Assembly: GCF_016469035.1 (NCBI RefSeq)
Contig: NZ_JAEHJZ010000008.1
Coordinates: 98,502-162,501 of the forward strand
DNA: 64,000 nucleotides
Direction: 5' to 3'
Source: Gelidibacter salicanalis
GTDB taxonomy: Bacteria > Bacteroidota > Bacteroidia > Flavobacteriales > Flavobacteriaceae
Below, one piece after another: positions 9,126 to 18,109 of the stretch. A model generated the notes under the pieces. That model was not told the origin of the DNA, ran no database searches, and was given only the letters and a program-made list of their open reading frames with translations. Position numbers and translations under genes: made by a program. Each line of letters begins with the position of its first letter. Position 1 is the stretch's first letter.

Positions 9126-10685
9126 ATGTCAAGTAAGCAGTTATATACAATACGCATTTCGGCAATAGTTGCATTAGGCGGCTTTTTGTTAGGATTTGAT
9201 GCCTCGGTTATTTCGGGAGTCGTGAAATTTATAGAACCAGAGTTTAGCCTTACAAAAATTGAGCTTGGTTGGGCGGTAAGTTCTATAACATTAACAGCAG
9301 CCTTAGGTATGATAATTGCTGGTCCCATGAGTGATAAACATGGGAGAAGAAAGCTACTAAAATATGCCGCACTGTTATTTACAATTTCTGCATTAGGTTC
9401 TGCCTTAGCAGGAAGTTTCTTTTGGCTTATCATTTTTAGAATGATTGGTGGATTAGGTGTTGGTGCCGCCTTAATTATTGCACCTATGTATATTGCTGAA
9501 GTTGCGCCACCTGAAAAACGAGGGCAATTGGTGTCATTTAATCAGCTAAATATTGTTATTGGTATTTCAGTAGCCTTTTTTACCAATTACCTTATTCTCA
9601 AATGGGGTAGTTCAGACGCACAATGGACTAAAACGTTAGGTTTTGAGAAATGGAATTGGAGGTGGATGTTAGGTATTGAAACCCTTCCTGCTATATTGTA
9701 TTATATAAGTTTAAAAGTTGTGCCTAGAAGTCCACGCTGGTTAATGACTCAAAATAAAAGAAAAGAGGCATTAGAAGTCATGAAAATGGTGGTTTCTGAA
9801 GAAGCTGCAGTTTTCCAAATTAATGCAGTAGAGCAAAGTATTAATGAAGATAAAAATAATCAGAAAGCAAAATTTGGAGATGTCTTTAAAAAGTCAATGC
9901 GAAAAGTAATTATAATAGGGTTAATTGTTGGAGTTTTTCAACAAATAGTAGGTATAAATGCAGTGCTTTTTTACGCTCCAATGATTTTTGAGCAAACGGG
10001 TATTGGAACAGATGCTTCATTTATCCAAGCTGCTTTGGTAGGGGTTACAAACCTAGGTTTTACCATAGTAGCAATGTTGGTCATAGATAAGTTTGGGAGA
10101 AAACCTTTGCTAATTTTTGGAATGATAGGTATTGCCGTTTGTTTGTTCTTGCTGAGCTATGGGTTTAACGAGGCGACCTACACACTTACTCAAGATGCTA
10201 TAGCAAATCTTCCAAAAGAAATTAACCAACAACAAATTTCACAACTTCAGGATAAGGTATTTGAAAACGATCTTGACTTCAAAGCAGCTATAATCTCAAC
10301 TTTAGGTGAAGAGAATGCAAGAGTTCATGAAGGAACCCTAGTTACTGCATCAGCTAAAATGAACACGCTTTTAATTCTTATGGGAATTATAGGGTTCGTT
10401 GGTGCTTTTGCTATGTCCATTGGCCCTGTAATGTGGGTGTTGTTTTCCGAATTATTTCCAAATAAAATTCGAGGTGTTGCTATTTCATTTGTTGGATTGG
10501 TTAACCTTGGAGTTGCTTTTTTAGTACAGCTTTTATTTCCATGGGAACTTTCGGTGTTGGGCAATTCTGTGACCTTTTTGATATTCGGTGTATTAGCAGT
10601 CATAGGCTTAGTTTTTATTTGGTTTAAAGTGCCAGAAACTAAAGGGAAATCATTGGAGGAGTTAGAGACTTTATTAGTTAAATAA
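9126..10685 (+). CDS. MFS sugar porter
   Basis: 519 residues with about twelve hydrophobic helices. Sugar-porter signatures are visible: GFDASVISG in helix 1, the SDKHGRRKLL loop, VAPPEKRGQLVSFNQ, the QQIVGINAVLFYAP motif of helix 7, DKFGRKPLL and VPETKGKSLEELE at the C-terminus. It has an extended loop before helix 10 (about residues 350-410), common in Bacteroidota members. It probably imports a mono- or disaccharide from agar breakdown across the inner membrane. No SusC/SusD pair accompanies this locus in the window. Confidence 0.9.
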   Translation: MSSKQLYTIRISAIVALGGFLLGFDASVISGVVKFIEPEFSLTKIELGWAVSSITLTAALGMIIAGPMSDKHGRRKLLKYAALLFTISALGSALAGSFFWLIIFRMIGGLGVGAALIIAPMYIAEVAPPEKRGQLVSFNQLNIVIGISVAFFTNYLILKWGSSDAQWTKTLGFEKWNWRWMLGIETLPAILYYISLKVVPRSPRWLMTQNKRKEALEVMKMVVSEEAAVFQINAVEQSINEDKNNQKAKFGDVFKKSMRKVIIIGLIVGVFQQIVGINAVLFYAPMIFEQTGIGTDASFIQAALVGVTNLGFTIVAMLVIDKFGRKPLLIFGMIGIAVCLFLLSYGFNEATYTLTQDAIANLPKEINQQQISQLQDKVFENDLDFKAAIISTLGEENARVHEGTLVTASAKMNTLLILMGIIGFVGAFAMSIGPVMWVLFSELFPNKIRGVAISFVGLVNLGVAFLVQLLFPWELSVLGNSVTFLIFGVLAVIGLVFIWFKVPETKGKSLEELETLLVK

Positions 10686-10716
10686 AACATATTAATTAAA
10701 AATTTACACATTCAAG

Positions 10717-12858
10717 ATGATTTTACTGAAGAAATGGGCAAGACTGGTAATGATGATGATAGTTATCTTTTTAATGTCTACCAATTGTAAAAGTGAACTA
10801 GATCGAAAGCAAAAACAAGAACACAAGCTGTTATTGTTTGATTTCGAAGATCTAGCGCAAACTCAATTCATAAAACCTCAAGATGCCACCTATGAATTGG
10901 TGGGAAATGAAGGGAATAGTCATGTCAATGTAGTTACGGGAACAACTTTAAGAGAGGCTGGTGTGCGACTGCTTAGTCCAGAGCATGAGCCATGGGATTT
11001 ATCAAGTTATTTTCAAGTAAAAGCTGATATCACTAATCTCGGAGAAGAAATTATACAGGTTGAATTATTTGTAGGGAATGATCCAGATGATATGAAAAGA
11101 TGGTATTGTTCTGATTATGTAGATCTAGCACCTGGTGAAAGTAAAACTATTTCTGTAGACCTGGCTTGGACACCTTGGATTTTTGAACCACAGATTGAGG
11201 TTAAGGGACTGAGAGGGATTCCAGGCCAATTAAAAGCCGACTTGACAAAAATAACGGAGTTGACATTTTGCTCGAGATATGCAACAGAACCTAATAATTT
11301 TACAATAGATAATGTTAGAGCAGTAGGCAAGTATGAAAAAAGAAATCCTAGAAATTTCTTTCCATTTGTTGACGAATATGGTCAATATATTCATGATGAC
11401 TGGAAGGGTAAAATTCATTCTGACGAAGAATTAGAGGATAAGGCAAAAGGAGAATTAGAATATTTATCAAAAGCTACGGGCCCAAAGGATCGAGGTAAGT
11501 TTGGAGGCTGGACTGCAGGTCCGAAGTTGAAAGGAACTGGTTTTTTTAGGACGGAAAAAAAGGATGGGAAATGGTGGATTGTGGATCCTGAAGGATATCT
11601 ATTCTGGACTGCAGGTTTAAATTGCGTTGCATCAGATGCAGTTCCTACTGGCGTTTCCAGTCGTGAAAATTATTTTTTAAATCTGCCTGAAAAAGATGGC
11701 GAATTTCATCAATTCTATGGTCAAGGAATAAATGCTTCACATGGTTTTTACAAAGATAAATATCCTTATGAAACCTATAACTTCTATCAAAGTAATTTGT
11801 ATAGAAAATATGGTGAAGACTGGTTAAGTACATTTCAAGATTTAGCTCATAAGCGCATAAAAAACTGGGGGATGAACACCATTGGTTTCGTTTCGGATTT
11901 TGGTGCAACACGCCAGGCTAGAACACCTTACGTTGGTTCGATTTGGATTTATGAAACCCCGAAAATTGAAGGATCTGAAGGTTTTTGGGGTAAATTCCAT
12001 GATGTATTCGATCCTACCTTTAGATATGCGGTGCGTAATTCTATAGAAATTCAAAAAGAAGGCGCTAATGATCCATATTGTATCGGTTATTTTGTAGACA
12101 ATGAGCTGTCATGGGGTTTGTTGGGATCTTTGTCGATTAGCACATTAAAAAGTCCAGCTAGCCAATCAGCTAAAATCGAGTTTGTAAATGACCTTAAGGC
12201 AAAATACTCGCAAATTGAAAATCTGAATGCAGTATGGGGAACCAGTCATAAAACTTGGGAAGCATTATTACAATCTACGACACCTCCAAATCAGAAAAAA
12301 GCGAACGAAGATCTAGTGGAGTTTTATGGGAAAATAGCTGATACTTACTTTAAAACTATAAACGAAGAACTTAAAAAGATAGCACCACATCAAAACTATT
12401 TAGGATGCCGATTCGCTTGGGCAAATAATGATGTTGTGTTATCTCAAGCAAGTAAATATTTAGACATTATGAGTTTTAATAAATACGAATATAGCATCGA
12501 GAATTTCTCATTACCTAAAGGTGTTGATATGCCGGTTATGATCGGAGAATTTCATTTCGGTGCATTGGATAGGGGAAGTTTTCATATAGGTATCAAAAAA
12601 GCAAAAGATCAAGCTGAACGTGGTCAGATGTATCAAGATTATATCCAAGGAGCTTTAAGACACCCTAATATTGTTGGCGCGCATTGGTTTCAATATATCG
12701 ATGAACCAAATACAGGGCGTTTTGATGGAGAAAATTACAATGTGGGTTTTTTAGATATATGCGATAATCCTTATGAAGAATTAATAGCTAAAGTTAAAGA
12801 AACTACATATTCCATGTATGATTACAGAATTAATACAACTACAGATGAAAAGCAATAA
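10717..12858 (+). CDS. GH50 beta-agarase lipoprotein
   Basis: 713 residues. An N-terminal hydrophobic stretch ends in STNC (Cys24), a lipobox, so the enzyme is probably membrane-anchored. An N-terminal jelly-roll carbohydrate-binding-like domain (about 30-210) is followed by a TIM barrel. Catalytic Glu candidates are E463 in FVDNELSWG and E611 in IGEFHFGA, both typical of GH50. GH50 enzymes release neoagarobiose or neoagarotetraose from agarose. It is followed 16 bp later by a GH16 lipoprotein; a second GH50 lies at 30718-33051. Confidence 0.88.
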   Translation: MILLKKWARLVMMMIVIFLMSTNCKSELDRKQKQEHKLLLFDFEDLAQTQFIKPQDATYELVGNEGNSHVNVVTGTTLREAGVRLLSPEHEPWDLSSYFQVKADITNLGEEIIQVELFVGNDPDDMKRWYCSDYVDLAPGESKTISVDLAWTPWIFEPQIEVKGLRGIPGQLKADLTKITELTFCSRYATEPNNFTIDNVRAVGKYEKRNPRNFFPFVDEYGQYIHDDWKGKIHSDEELEDKAKGELEYLSKATGPKDRGKFGGWTAGPKLKGTGFFRTEKKDGKWWIVDPEGYLFWTAGLNCVASDAVPTGVSSRENYFLNLPEKDGEFHQFYGQGINASHGFYKDKYPYETYNFYQSNLYRKYGEDWLSTFQDLAHKRIKNWGMNTIGFVSDFGATRQARTPYVGSIWIYETPKIEGSEGFWGKFHDVFDPTFRYAVRNSIEIQKEGANDPYCIGYFVDNELSWGLLGSLSISTLKSPASQSAKIEFVNDLKAKYSQIENLNAVWGTSHKTWEALLQSTTPPNQKKANEDLVEFYGKIADTYFKTINEELKKIAPHQNYLGCRFAWANNDVVLSQASKYLDIMSFNKYEYSIENFSLPKGVDMPVMIGEFHFGALDRGSFHIGIKKAKDQAERGQMYQDYIQGALRHPNIVGAHWFQYIDEPNTGRFDGENYNVGFLDICDNPYEELIAKVKETTYSMYDYRINTTTDEKQ

Positions 12859-12874
12859 ATTGATTAGAAGAATT

Positions 12875-13888
12875 ATGAAACGAAATAAATGGAAGCATAG
12901 TGTTTTGATGGTATCACTGGGCTCTTTGCTTTTTTTTATGGGCTGTAAAAACACATCTAGTTCGACAAATTCAAAGAAGATTAAAGAGATGTCTTCAACT
13001 ATTAAAGAGAGTGATTTCGGGTTTTCAATCGATGATTTTAAGAATTTAAATCCGGACTATCCTTCTTTTGTCTCCTTAGATGATACCACTCCTGAGGATA
13101 AGAAATGGGTCAAATTGGAGGACATGTCCGATGAGTTCGAATTTTGGGATAGTTCAAAATGGTTTAAATCTACTTGGAATTATGAGGTTCCTGTTTACAT
13201 GTCGACATCCGATATAAATTCAGGTGTTATAAATGGTGAATTGTGGATAAAAGCAACTTTAAATGAAAGCAATCCTGAGGGAAGGTGGTTTCAAACGGCG
13301 AGAATACATTCTAAAGCTAAAATTAAATATCCAATGTACACAGAGGCAAGGATAAAGTCATCTTATATCTCTGCCTATAATACATATTGGCTGAATAACG
13401 GAGATATCAATAACAGAGATGAGATTGATATTATTGAGAATAATGCAAAACCCTCTTGTGATGGATGCCAACCCGATTTTCCAAATAAAATGAATTCACA
13501 GTATTTTCATGCGGATTCCAGTATGTCGCCAGAAACCATTAGAAATGCGAGTAATTTTTCAAACACATATTTATCAAATGCAAACCCGCAAAAGGGGGTC
13601 AAATGGAATGAGGACTATCATGTTTTTGGAGTTTGGTGGAAAGACTCTAAACACATACAATTTTACCTAAATGGAGAGCCAGCAGGAGCTGTTGTTGTTG
13701 GTGAGGATAGATCTGGAGAAATATATCATGGTCGTGAATTTACTCGTGATCTAGAAATAATCTTCGATTTGTGGACTAACGAAGCTGATTATCTCGGTGG
13801 TCTTCCTCCAAAAAAAGATTTAAATGATGACACTATTAATACGATGCGAATTGATTGGGTTAGAACATGGACATTAGAAGACTTGTAG
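12875..13888 (+). CDS. GH16 agarase/porphyranase-type lipoprotein
   Basis: About 337 residues from ATG 12875; upstream in-frame starts overlap the GH50 gene. The signal peptide ends in FFMGC, a lipobox (Cys24). The GH16 catalytic signature reads DEIDIIEN, with nucleophile E183 and acid/base E188. HVFGVWWKD and the C-terminal MRIDWVRTW are typical of the red-algal galactan branch. The signature differs from the EIDIVEAYG of the second GH16 in this window, so the two may differ in specificity (agarose versus porphyran or a modified agar). Substrate is inferred from family and context only. Confidence 0.82.
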   Translation: MKRNKWKHSVLMVSLGSLLFFMGCKNTSSSTNSKKIKEMSSTIKESDFGFSIDDFKNLNPDYPSFVSLDDTTPEDKKWVKLEDMSDEFEFWDSSKWFKSTWNYEVPVYMSTSDINSGVINGELWIKATLNESNPEGRWFQTARIHSKAKIKYPMYTEARIKSSYISAYNTYWLNNGDINNRDEIDIIENNAKPSCDGCQPDFPNKMNSQYFHADSSMSPETIRNASNFSNTYLSNANPQKGVKWNEDYHVFGVWWKDSKHIQFYLNGEPAGAVVVGEDRSGEIYHGREFTRDLEIIFDLWTNEADYLGGLPPKKDLNDDTINTMRIDWVRTWTLEDL

Positions 13889-13918
13889 TACTTTTTTACT
13901 AAAACAAAAAACAATAAA

Positions 13919-16435
13919 ATGAAAAATATCAGTCAAGAAGAGAGAGAGTATTTAGCTCAACAAGGCAAAGAATCTAACGAAAAAGTTGTTTTCGATTTAA
14001 GCGGAAATAAATGGCAATTTGAAGGAATAAGACCAGATGAAGGTGTAAAAGTTGGTTTTCATGAATTGAACTTCGACATTACTGGAGATTCATTTAATTG
14101 GTCTTTTGCCAAAGTGCCAGGAGATGTATATACAGATCTTTGGAGAGCAGGTAGAATTGAAGACCCTCACTTTGGAAGAAATAGTGTAAAAGCAAAATGG
14201 GTTCCAGAAAACGAATGGTGGTATAAACGCCAGTTTGATGTACCAAAAACCATGTTTGATAAACATATTCAATTGGTTTTTGATGGTGTAGATTTTGGAT
14301 GCGATGTTTGGTTAAATGGGAAGTTTTTAGGATCTCATGAAGGAATGTTTTCTAAATTTAAGTTTGACGTTTCTGAAGATATTCGTTTTGAAAATTTACG
14401 TTTTGGAACCAACGTTTTAATGGTTCGTTTGCATCCAGCACCAAGAAGATACAGTCAAGTTGCTGGTCGTAAACCTGCATGGCATGGAGATTATTGGGTA
14501 AGTTTACCTCCAACAGGAATTTGGAAACCAGTTTATTTAGAAGCAACAGGTAAAGTTACTATTGAAGATACATACGTAAAACCTGTTATTTTAACGGAAG
14601 ATTCTGCAAGATTAGATATTGAAGTTGAGTTAAAAAATCATGAAGATGCAGAAAGAGAAGTAGCAATTAACATTGAAGTTGAAGGCGAAAATTTTGAATC
14701 TAAAACATATCAAGTTCATAAAAAAGTTAAGGTTTCAGAAGGAACAAATAACTATGAAATCAGTTTAGATATTGATGATGCAAAACTTTGGTGGCCTTGG
14801 GATTTAGGAGATCAAAATTTATATATAGCTAAAGTTACTGTTATTGAAGGTGAAGATAGTTTATTAGATACAACAGATACTTCTTTTGGAATTCGTGAAG
14901 TAAAAATGGTACACAATCCTGGGTTTACTTTAGAACAAGTAGAAAACCCTTGGACAGTTATGATTAATGACAAACGTCATTTTATGCGTTCAGGAACTTG
15001 GGGAGGACCACCAGATATTTTTATGGGTCGAGCACATCCAAGTAAATATGTAGAGTTAATTCGTTTAGCAAAAGAATGTAACTTTAATAACTTAAGAATA
15101 TTTGGTTGGCATCCAGAAGAAATTCCGTTGTTTTACAAATTATGTAACGAAGCCGGAATTACAGTTTGGCAAGATGTTTTACCATTAGCAAGTTTGTCTT
15201 TACCAAAAGATGAAGAGTTTAAACAAGCTGTTTTTGCAGAAGCAATTGCATCAGTTAAAGAACAAAGAAATCATCCTTGTTTAGTATTGTTAGAAGGTTC
15301 TGAAGAGTTATTCATGACTGCTTCTGATCCAGAACACAATTTAGAATTTGTAAATGCATTGGGTGAGGCTATTAAACCTTATACTCCTTTACATTTTATT
15401 CCTTCTTCTCCTTTAAGTGATGAGGTTGGTTTAAATTTAGGTTTTAAACCAAACGAAAGTTTCCACGCTAATGATTTATTCTATGGTGAAGGAGAGTTTG
15501 TAATGGAAGAGTATTTCCCTAGTTTAGATTTTGCAGTAATTCCTGAATTAGCAATTTCATCATGTCCAAATGTTGAAAGTATTAAGAAGTTTATTCCTGC
15601 TGATGAAGTATGGCCTCCAGGACCAAGTTGGGGACATCACTGGACGGATTTTGATGCTTTAAGAACTTTAAATTTTGAAGTTCTAGGAGATCAAAGTAGA
15701 GATGGATTAGAAAAATTTGTTGAAGCTACCCAAATTGCACAAGGGGTTATCTTTCAATATGCATTAGAACACTTTAGAACAAGAAAACCAAAAACAAGTG
15801 CAGTTTGTATTTGTCACTATATCACTTTTGCTCCAGATATGAAATGGGGTATTGTAGATTATTATCAAAAGAAGAAAATATCTTTTGACTACGTGAGAAA
15901 AGCATATCAACCTATTTTAATTACTATGAAACATTATGACAGACGTTGGTTGCCTGGAGAAGATTTTAAAGGAGAGCTATGGGTTGTAAATGATTACTAT
16001 AAATCATATAACAATTGTAAAGCTATTATCAAATTCTTAAATAATAACAAGACTATAATTAAAGAAGAAACGTTTGATATTTCTGAAATAAAAGGGGATA
16101 GTTCAGGTAAATTTGTTGATGTTTCTTGTAAAGTTCCAGGAGAAATAGGAGATAGATTCTATACTGAAATTTCTTTGGTTGATGCAGATGGAAATTCTAT
16201 TTCTGAAAACGACTATATGTTATTAGTTGCAGATAAAGAAAAAGACAGAAAAGAATTAAGAGCCATTGGTTTAGAAGCTTTTGAAACTAAGGAAAAATTT
16301 GGTTGGGCAAATTACTTTAGATATTATCCGAGTTTGGGTGGCGAAGAAGGTTATTTGGAAGCAGATCAAGAAATGCCAGTTGCAAGAGGTTTTGGAGATA
16401 ATGTTACTACTGAAAATAAAGGATTGGTAATTTAA
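13919..16435 (+). CDS. GH2-family exo-beta-glycosidase, no signal peptide
   Basis: 838 residues with the GH2 order: sugar-binding jelly roll (about 20-215, with WLNGKFLGSHEG), immunoglobulin-like domain, TIM barrel (about 340-640) and C-terminal beta domains. The architecture resembles beta-mannosidase/endo-mannosidase members. The probable acid/base is the final Glu of LLEGSEE and the probable nucleophile the Glu of VIPELAISS. No signal peptide, so cytoplasmic. In this locus a role in trimming beta-linked galactose from agar or porphyran oligosaccharides is likely but not shown. Codons look more AT-rich and uniform than the preceding GH50/GH16 genes. A terminator follows. Confidence 0.8.
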   Translation: MKNISQEEREYLAQQGKESNEKVVFDLSGNKWQFEGIRPDEGVKVGFHELNFDITGDSFNWSFAKVPGDVYTDLWRAGRIEDPHFGRNSVKAKWVPENEWWYKRQFDVPKTMFDKHIQLVFDGVDFGCDVWLNGKFLGSHEGMFSKFKFDVSEDIRFENLRFGTNVLMVRLHPAPRRYSQVAGRKPAWHGDYWVSLPPTGIWKPVYLEATGKVTIEDTYVKPVILTEDSARLDIEVELKNHEDAEREVAINIEVEGENFESKTYQVHKKVKVSEGTNNYEISLDIDDAKLWWPWDLGDQNLYIAKVTVIEGEDSLLDTTDTSFGIREVKMVHNPGFTLEQVENPWTVMINDKRHFMRSGTWGGPPDIFMGRAHPSKYVELIRLAKECNFNNLRIFGWHPEEIPLFYKLCNEAGITVWQDVLPLASLSLPKDEEFKQAVFAEAIASVKEQRNHPCLVLLEGSEELFMTASDPEHNLEFVNALGEAIKPYTPLHFIPSSPLSDEVGLNLGFKPNESFHANDLFYGEGEFVMEEYFPSLDFAVIPELAISSCPNVESIKKFIPADEVWPPGPSWGHHWTDFDALRTLNFEVLGDQSRDGLEKFVEATQIAQGVIFQYALEHFRTRKPKTSAVCICHYITFAPDMKWGIVDYYQKKKISFDYVRKAYQPILITMKHYDRRWLPGEDFKGELWVVNDYYKSYNNCKAIIKFLNNNKTIIKEETFDISEIKGDSSGKFVDVSCKVPGEIGDRFYTEISLVDADGNSISENDYMLLVADKEKDRKELRAIGLEAFETKEKFGWANYFRYYPSLGGEEGYLEADQEMPVARGFGDNVTTENKGLVI

Positions 16436-16491
16436 TTTAGACTTTTCATATAAATTGTAAATTTACAACTAGATAATTCTTTTGTATACAT

Positions 16492-16525
16492 TAAAAGCTG
16501 TTTCATAAACTGAAACGGCTTTTTG
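16492..16525 (+). terminator. Rho-independent terminator after the GH2 gene
   Basis: An AAAAGCTGTTTCA / TGAAACGGCTTTT stem with a short AT loop is followed by TTTTTGTTTT. It lies about 55 bp after the GH2 stop and closes the + strand agar operon. Confidence 0.75.
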
Positions 16526-16818
16526 TTTTCATTAGAAACTTCTTATTTATAAAATCAATACTGACGGATAAATATGATTCTTTTAAAATGTATCAATAGA
16601 GCGATTGAAATAAAAATTTATAAAATAGTTTGATATCCTAAAACTTTAGCTCCTCTTAAGTTGGGAGTGATTTTTCAAATTTCAAATTTGTTCAATTGAG
16701 ATATGAAATAGCCGTCGTAGCGCAGAAGTTGGAAATAATGAAAGAGTTCATGGACTCTTGCACCGGATTACACCAATGGTAAAATGGAATTCAGATAAGT
16801 AGCTGATTTTAATGAAAA
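16526..16818. other. Short gene-free stretch
   Basis: Between the two terminators no open frame is supported. The stretch around 16730-16800 reads as broken coding sequence without a recognisable family. Confidence 0.4.
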
Positions 16819-16850
16819 AAAGCTGAATAATATTTTAATTATTCAGCTTT
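16819..16850 (-). terminator. Terminator of the GH16 agarase gene
   Basis: Perfect 13-bp inverted repeat (AAAGCTGAATAAT / ATTATTCAGCTTT) with a 6-nt loop. On the - strand it is followed by a run of T, as expected for the gene that ends at 16916. Confidence 0.8.
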
Positions 16851-16915
16851 AAACAAAATAGTCCCATGATAATTTAGATTAGTCTTCCAGTTCCAATTAT
16901 AACTAAATAGTTATC

Positions 16916-17854
16916 TTAATTTTTAACTGGTTTAAATACTCTGATCCAATCAATTTTAAACGTATTGTTGTCTGGAATATGAAGTTCTTCATCAGTAGGT
17001 GTGAGACCCATTTCTGCGCGCCAGGTTTGATCTTCAGCATTTATAATAACATCCATTTCTTTATTTAGTCCTGTCCCATTTGTATAATTTAATGGATCTA
17101 TTTCAGAGACCCCTGATCGCGTTCTTACCAGTTGACCATTTATGTAATACTCTAGATTCCATGGATCTTTCCAATACACTCCAAATCTGTGGTAGTCGTT
17201 CCTCCAAACGGTGCTGTTATCGGTGTAAAAGCTGCCTTCATCACTTGGTTGCCAATCTTGGAACGGATCACGAATAAACACATGATGGCTTAAGTGAACT
17301 CTTTTTGGGCTAAACCAAGTATTGGTCCAACGGTCTCCTCCATAAGCTTCAACAATATCAATTTCTTGGGTATCGTCAGGACTTAATAGCCAAAAAGCGT
17401 TTGCCAAAACGGAGTTCATTATTTTTACACGAGCTTCAATATAAACGGGGTATTGAACTCTAGTTTTAGAGGTGATAATTCCAGTATTGGTTATTGCAGT
17501 ACCTTCAGGACGTGTGGCTAATATCTTTAATTTGCCATTTGTAACCAGAGAATTACTTCGTTTCCATTCCGTTGGTGGAGGGCCAGTCCAAGCATTATGA
17601 TACCAATCATTCCATTTACTTAAAAATGTAGCACTTTTCCCATCTGCTGGAGCTTCATATTCAAAGTCATCAGACACATTGGCTTGAAACTCCCATTTCA
17701 TTCCAGTGCCTGGATTTGCGGGCACTGGAATCGTAATCCATGTTTCTTCAATTTCTTCAGGGACTTCCTCTATTTTAGTTTGATCATCAGAATTAGATTC
17801 TGAGCAGTTTAAAACAAGAAAAAAAGTTAGTCCTAATAATAAATATTTTTTCAT
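16916..17854 (-). CDS. GH16 beta-agarase lipoprotein
   Basis: 312 residues. Signal peptide MKKYLLLGLTFFLVLNC with lipobox Cys17, then a Glu/Pro-rich linker and a GH16 domain. The catalytic signature QEIDIVEAYGGDR has nucleophile E164 and acid/base E169; DPFQDWQP, HRFGVYWKD and FKIDWIRVF are typical of GH16 endo-beta-agarases. It cuts beta-1,4 bonds of agarose at the cell surface to give neoagaro-oligosaccharides. It is transcribed alone, divergent from the FG-GAP protein gene, with its own terminator. The shared 14-mer lies about 60 bp upstream. Confidence 0.9.
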   Translation of the reverse strand: MKKYLLLGLTFFLVLNCSESNSDDQTKIEEVPEEIEETWITIPVPANPGTGMKWEFQANVSDDFEYEAPADGKSATFLSKWNDWYHNAWTGPPPTEWKRSNSLVTNGKLKILATRPEGTAITNTGIITSKTRVQYPVYIEARVKIMNSVLANAFWLLSPDDTQEIDIVEAYGGDRWTNTWFSPKRVHLSHHVFIRDPFQDWQPSDEGSFYTDNSTVWRNDYHRFGVYWKDPWNLEYYINGQLVRTRSGVSEIDPLNYTNGTGLNKEMDVIINAEDQTWRAEMGLTPTDEELHIPDNNTFKIDWIRVFKPVKN

Positions 17855-17915
17855 TTATTCACAGTTATTAGTTGGGTTAAAGATAAAGGATCAAATGTTT
17901 TTATACATCAAATCA

Positions 17916-17929
17916 ACTTGACAAAAACT
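17916..17929 (-). promoter_or_regulatory. Shared 14-mer AGTTTTTGTCAAGT upstream of GH16
   Basis: Identical, on the - strand, to the elements at 614-627 and 33138-33151. It reads in the direction of the GH16 gene and is followed 24 bases after TTTTTG by CATTTG, mirroring the first copy. Confidence 0.45.
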
Positions 17930-18026
17930 GAACAATTAGGGATCAGGTAAAATATATAATGATAGTTCAGATTTTTATAAAGGGTGTTTTTCAAGCATAA
18001 AGGATGGTTTTTAAAGCGGACAATAT

Positions 18027-18040
18027 ATTGACATGTCAAT
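18027..18040. promoter_or_regulatory. 14-bp perfect palindrome upstream of the FG-GAP gene
   Basis: ATTGACATGTCAAT is a perfect palindrome about 70 bp upstream of the gene at 18110, in the divergent intergenic region. It has the form of an operator for a dimeric repressor. Confidence 0.35.
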
Positions 18041-18109
18041 TTTTTGTACGGCGTAAAATCTGGGCTTCGATTAGAAAATTGCTAATTTGCATAGTATAAA
18101 TGCAGTGTA

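Noticed and set aside
11241-11254. Further copy of the ACTTGACAAAAACT motif
   Set aside because: The match is partial (ACTTGACAAAAATA) and lies inside the GH50 coding region, so chance is likely.
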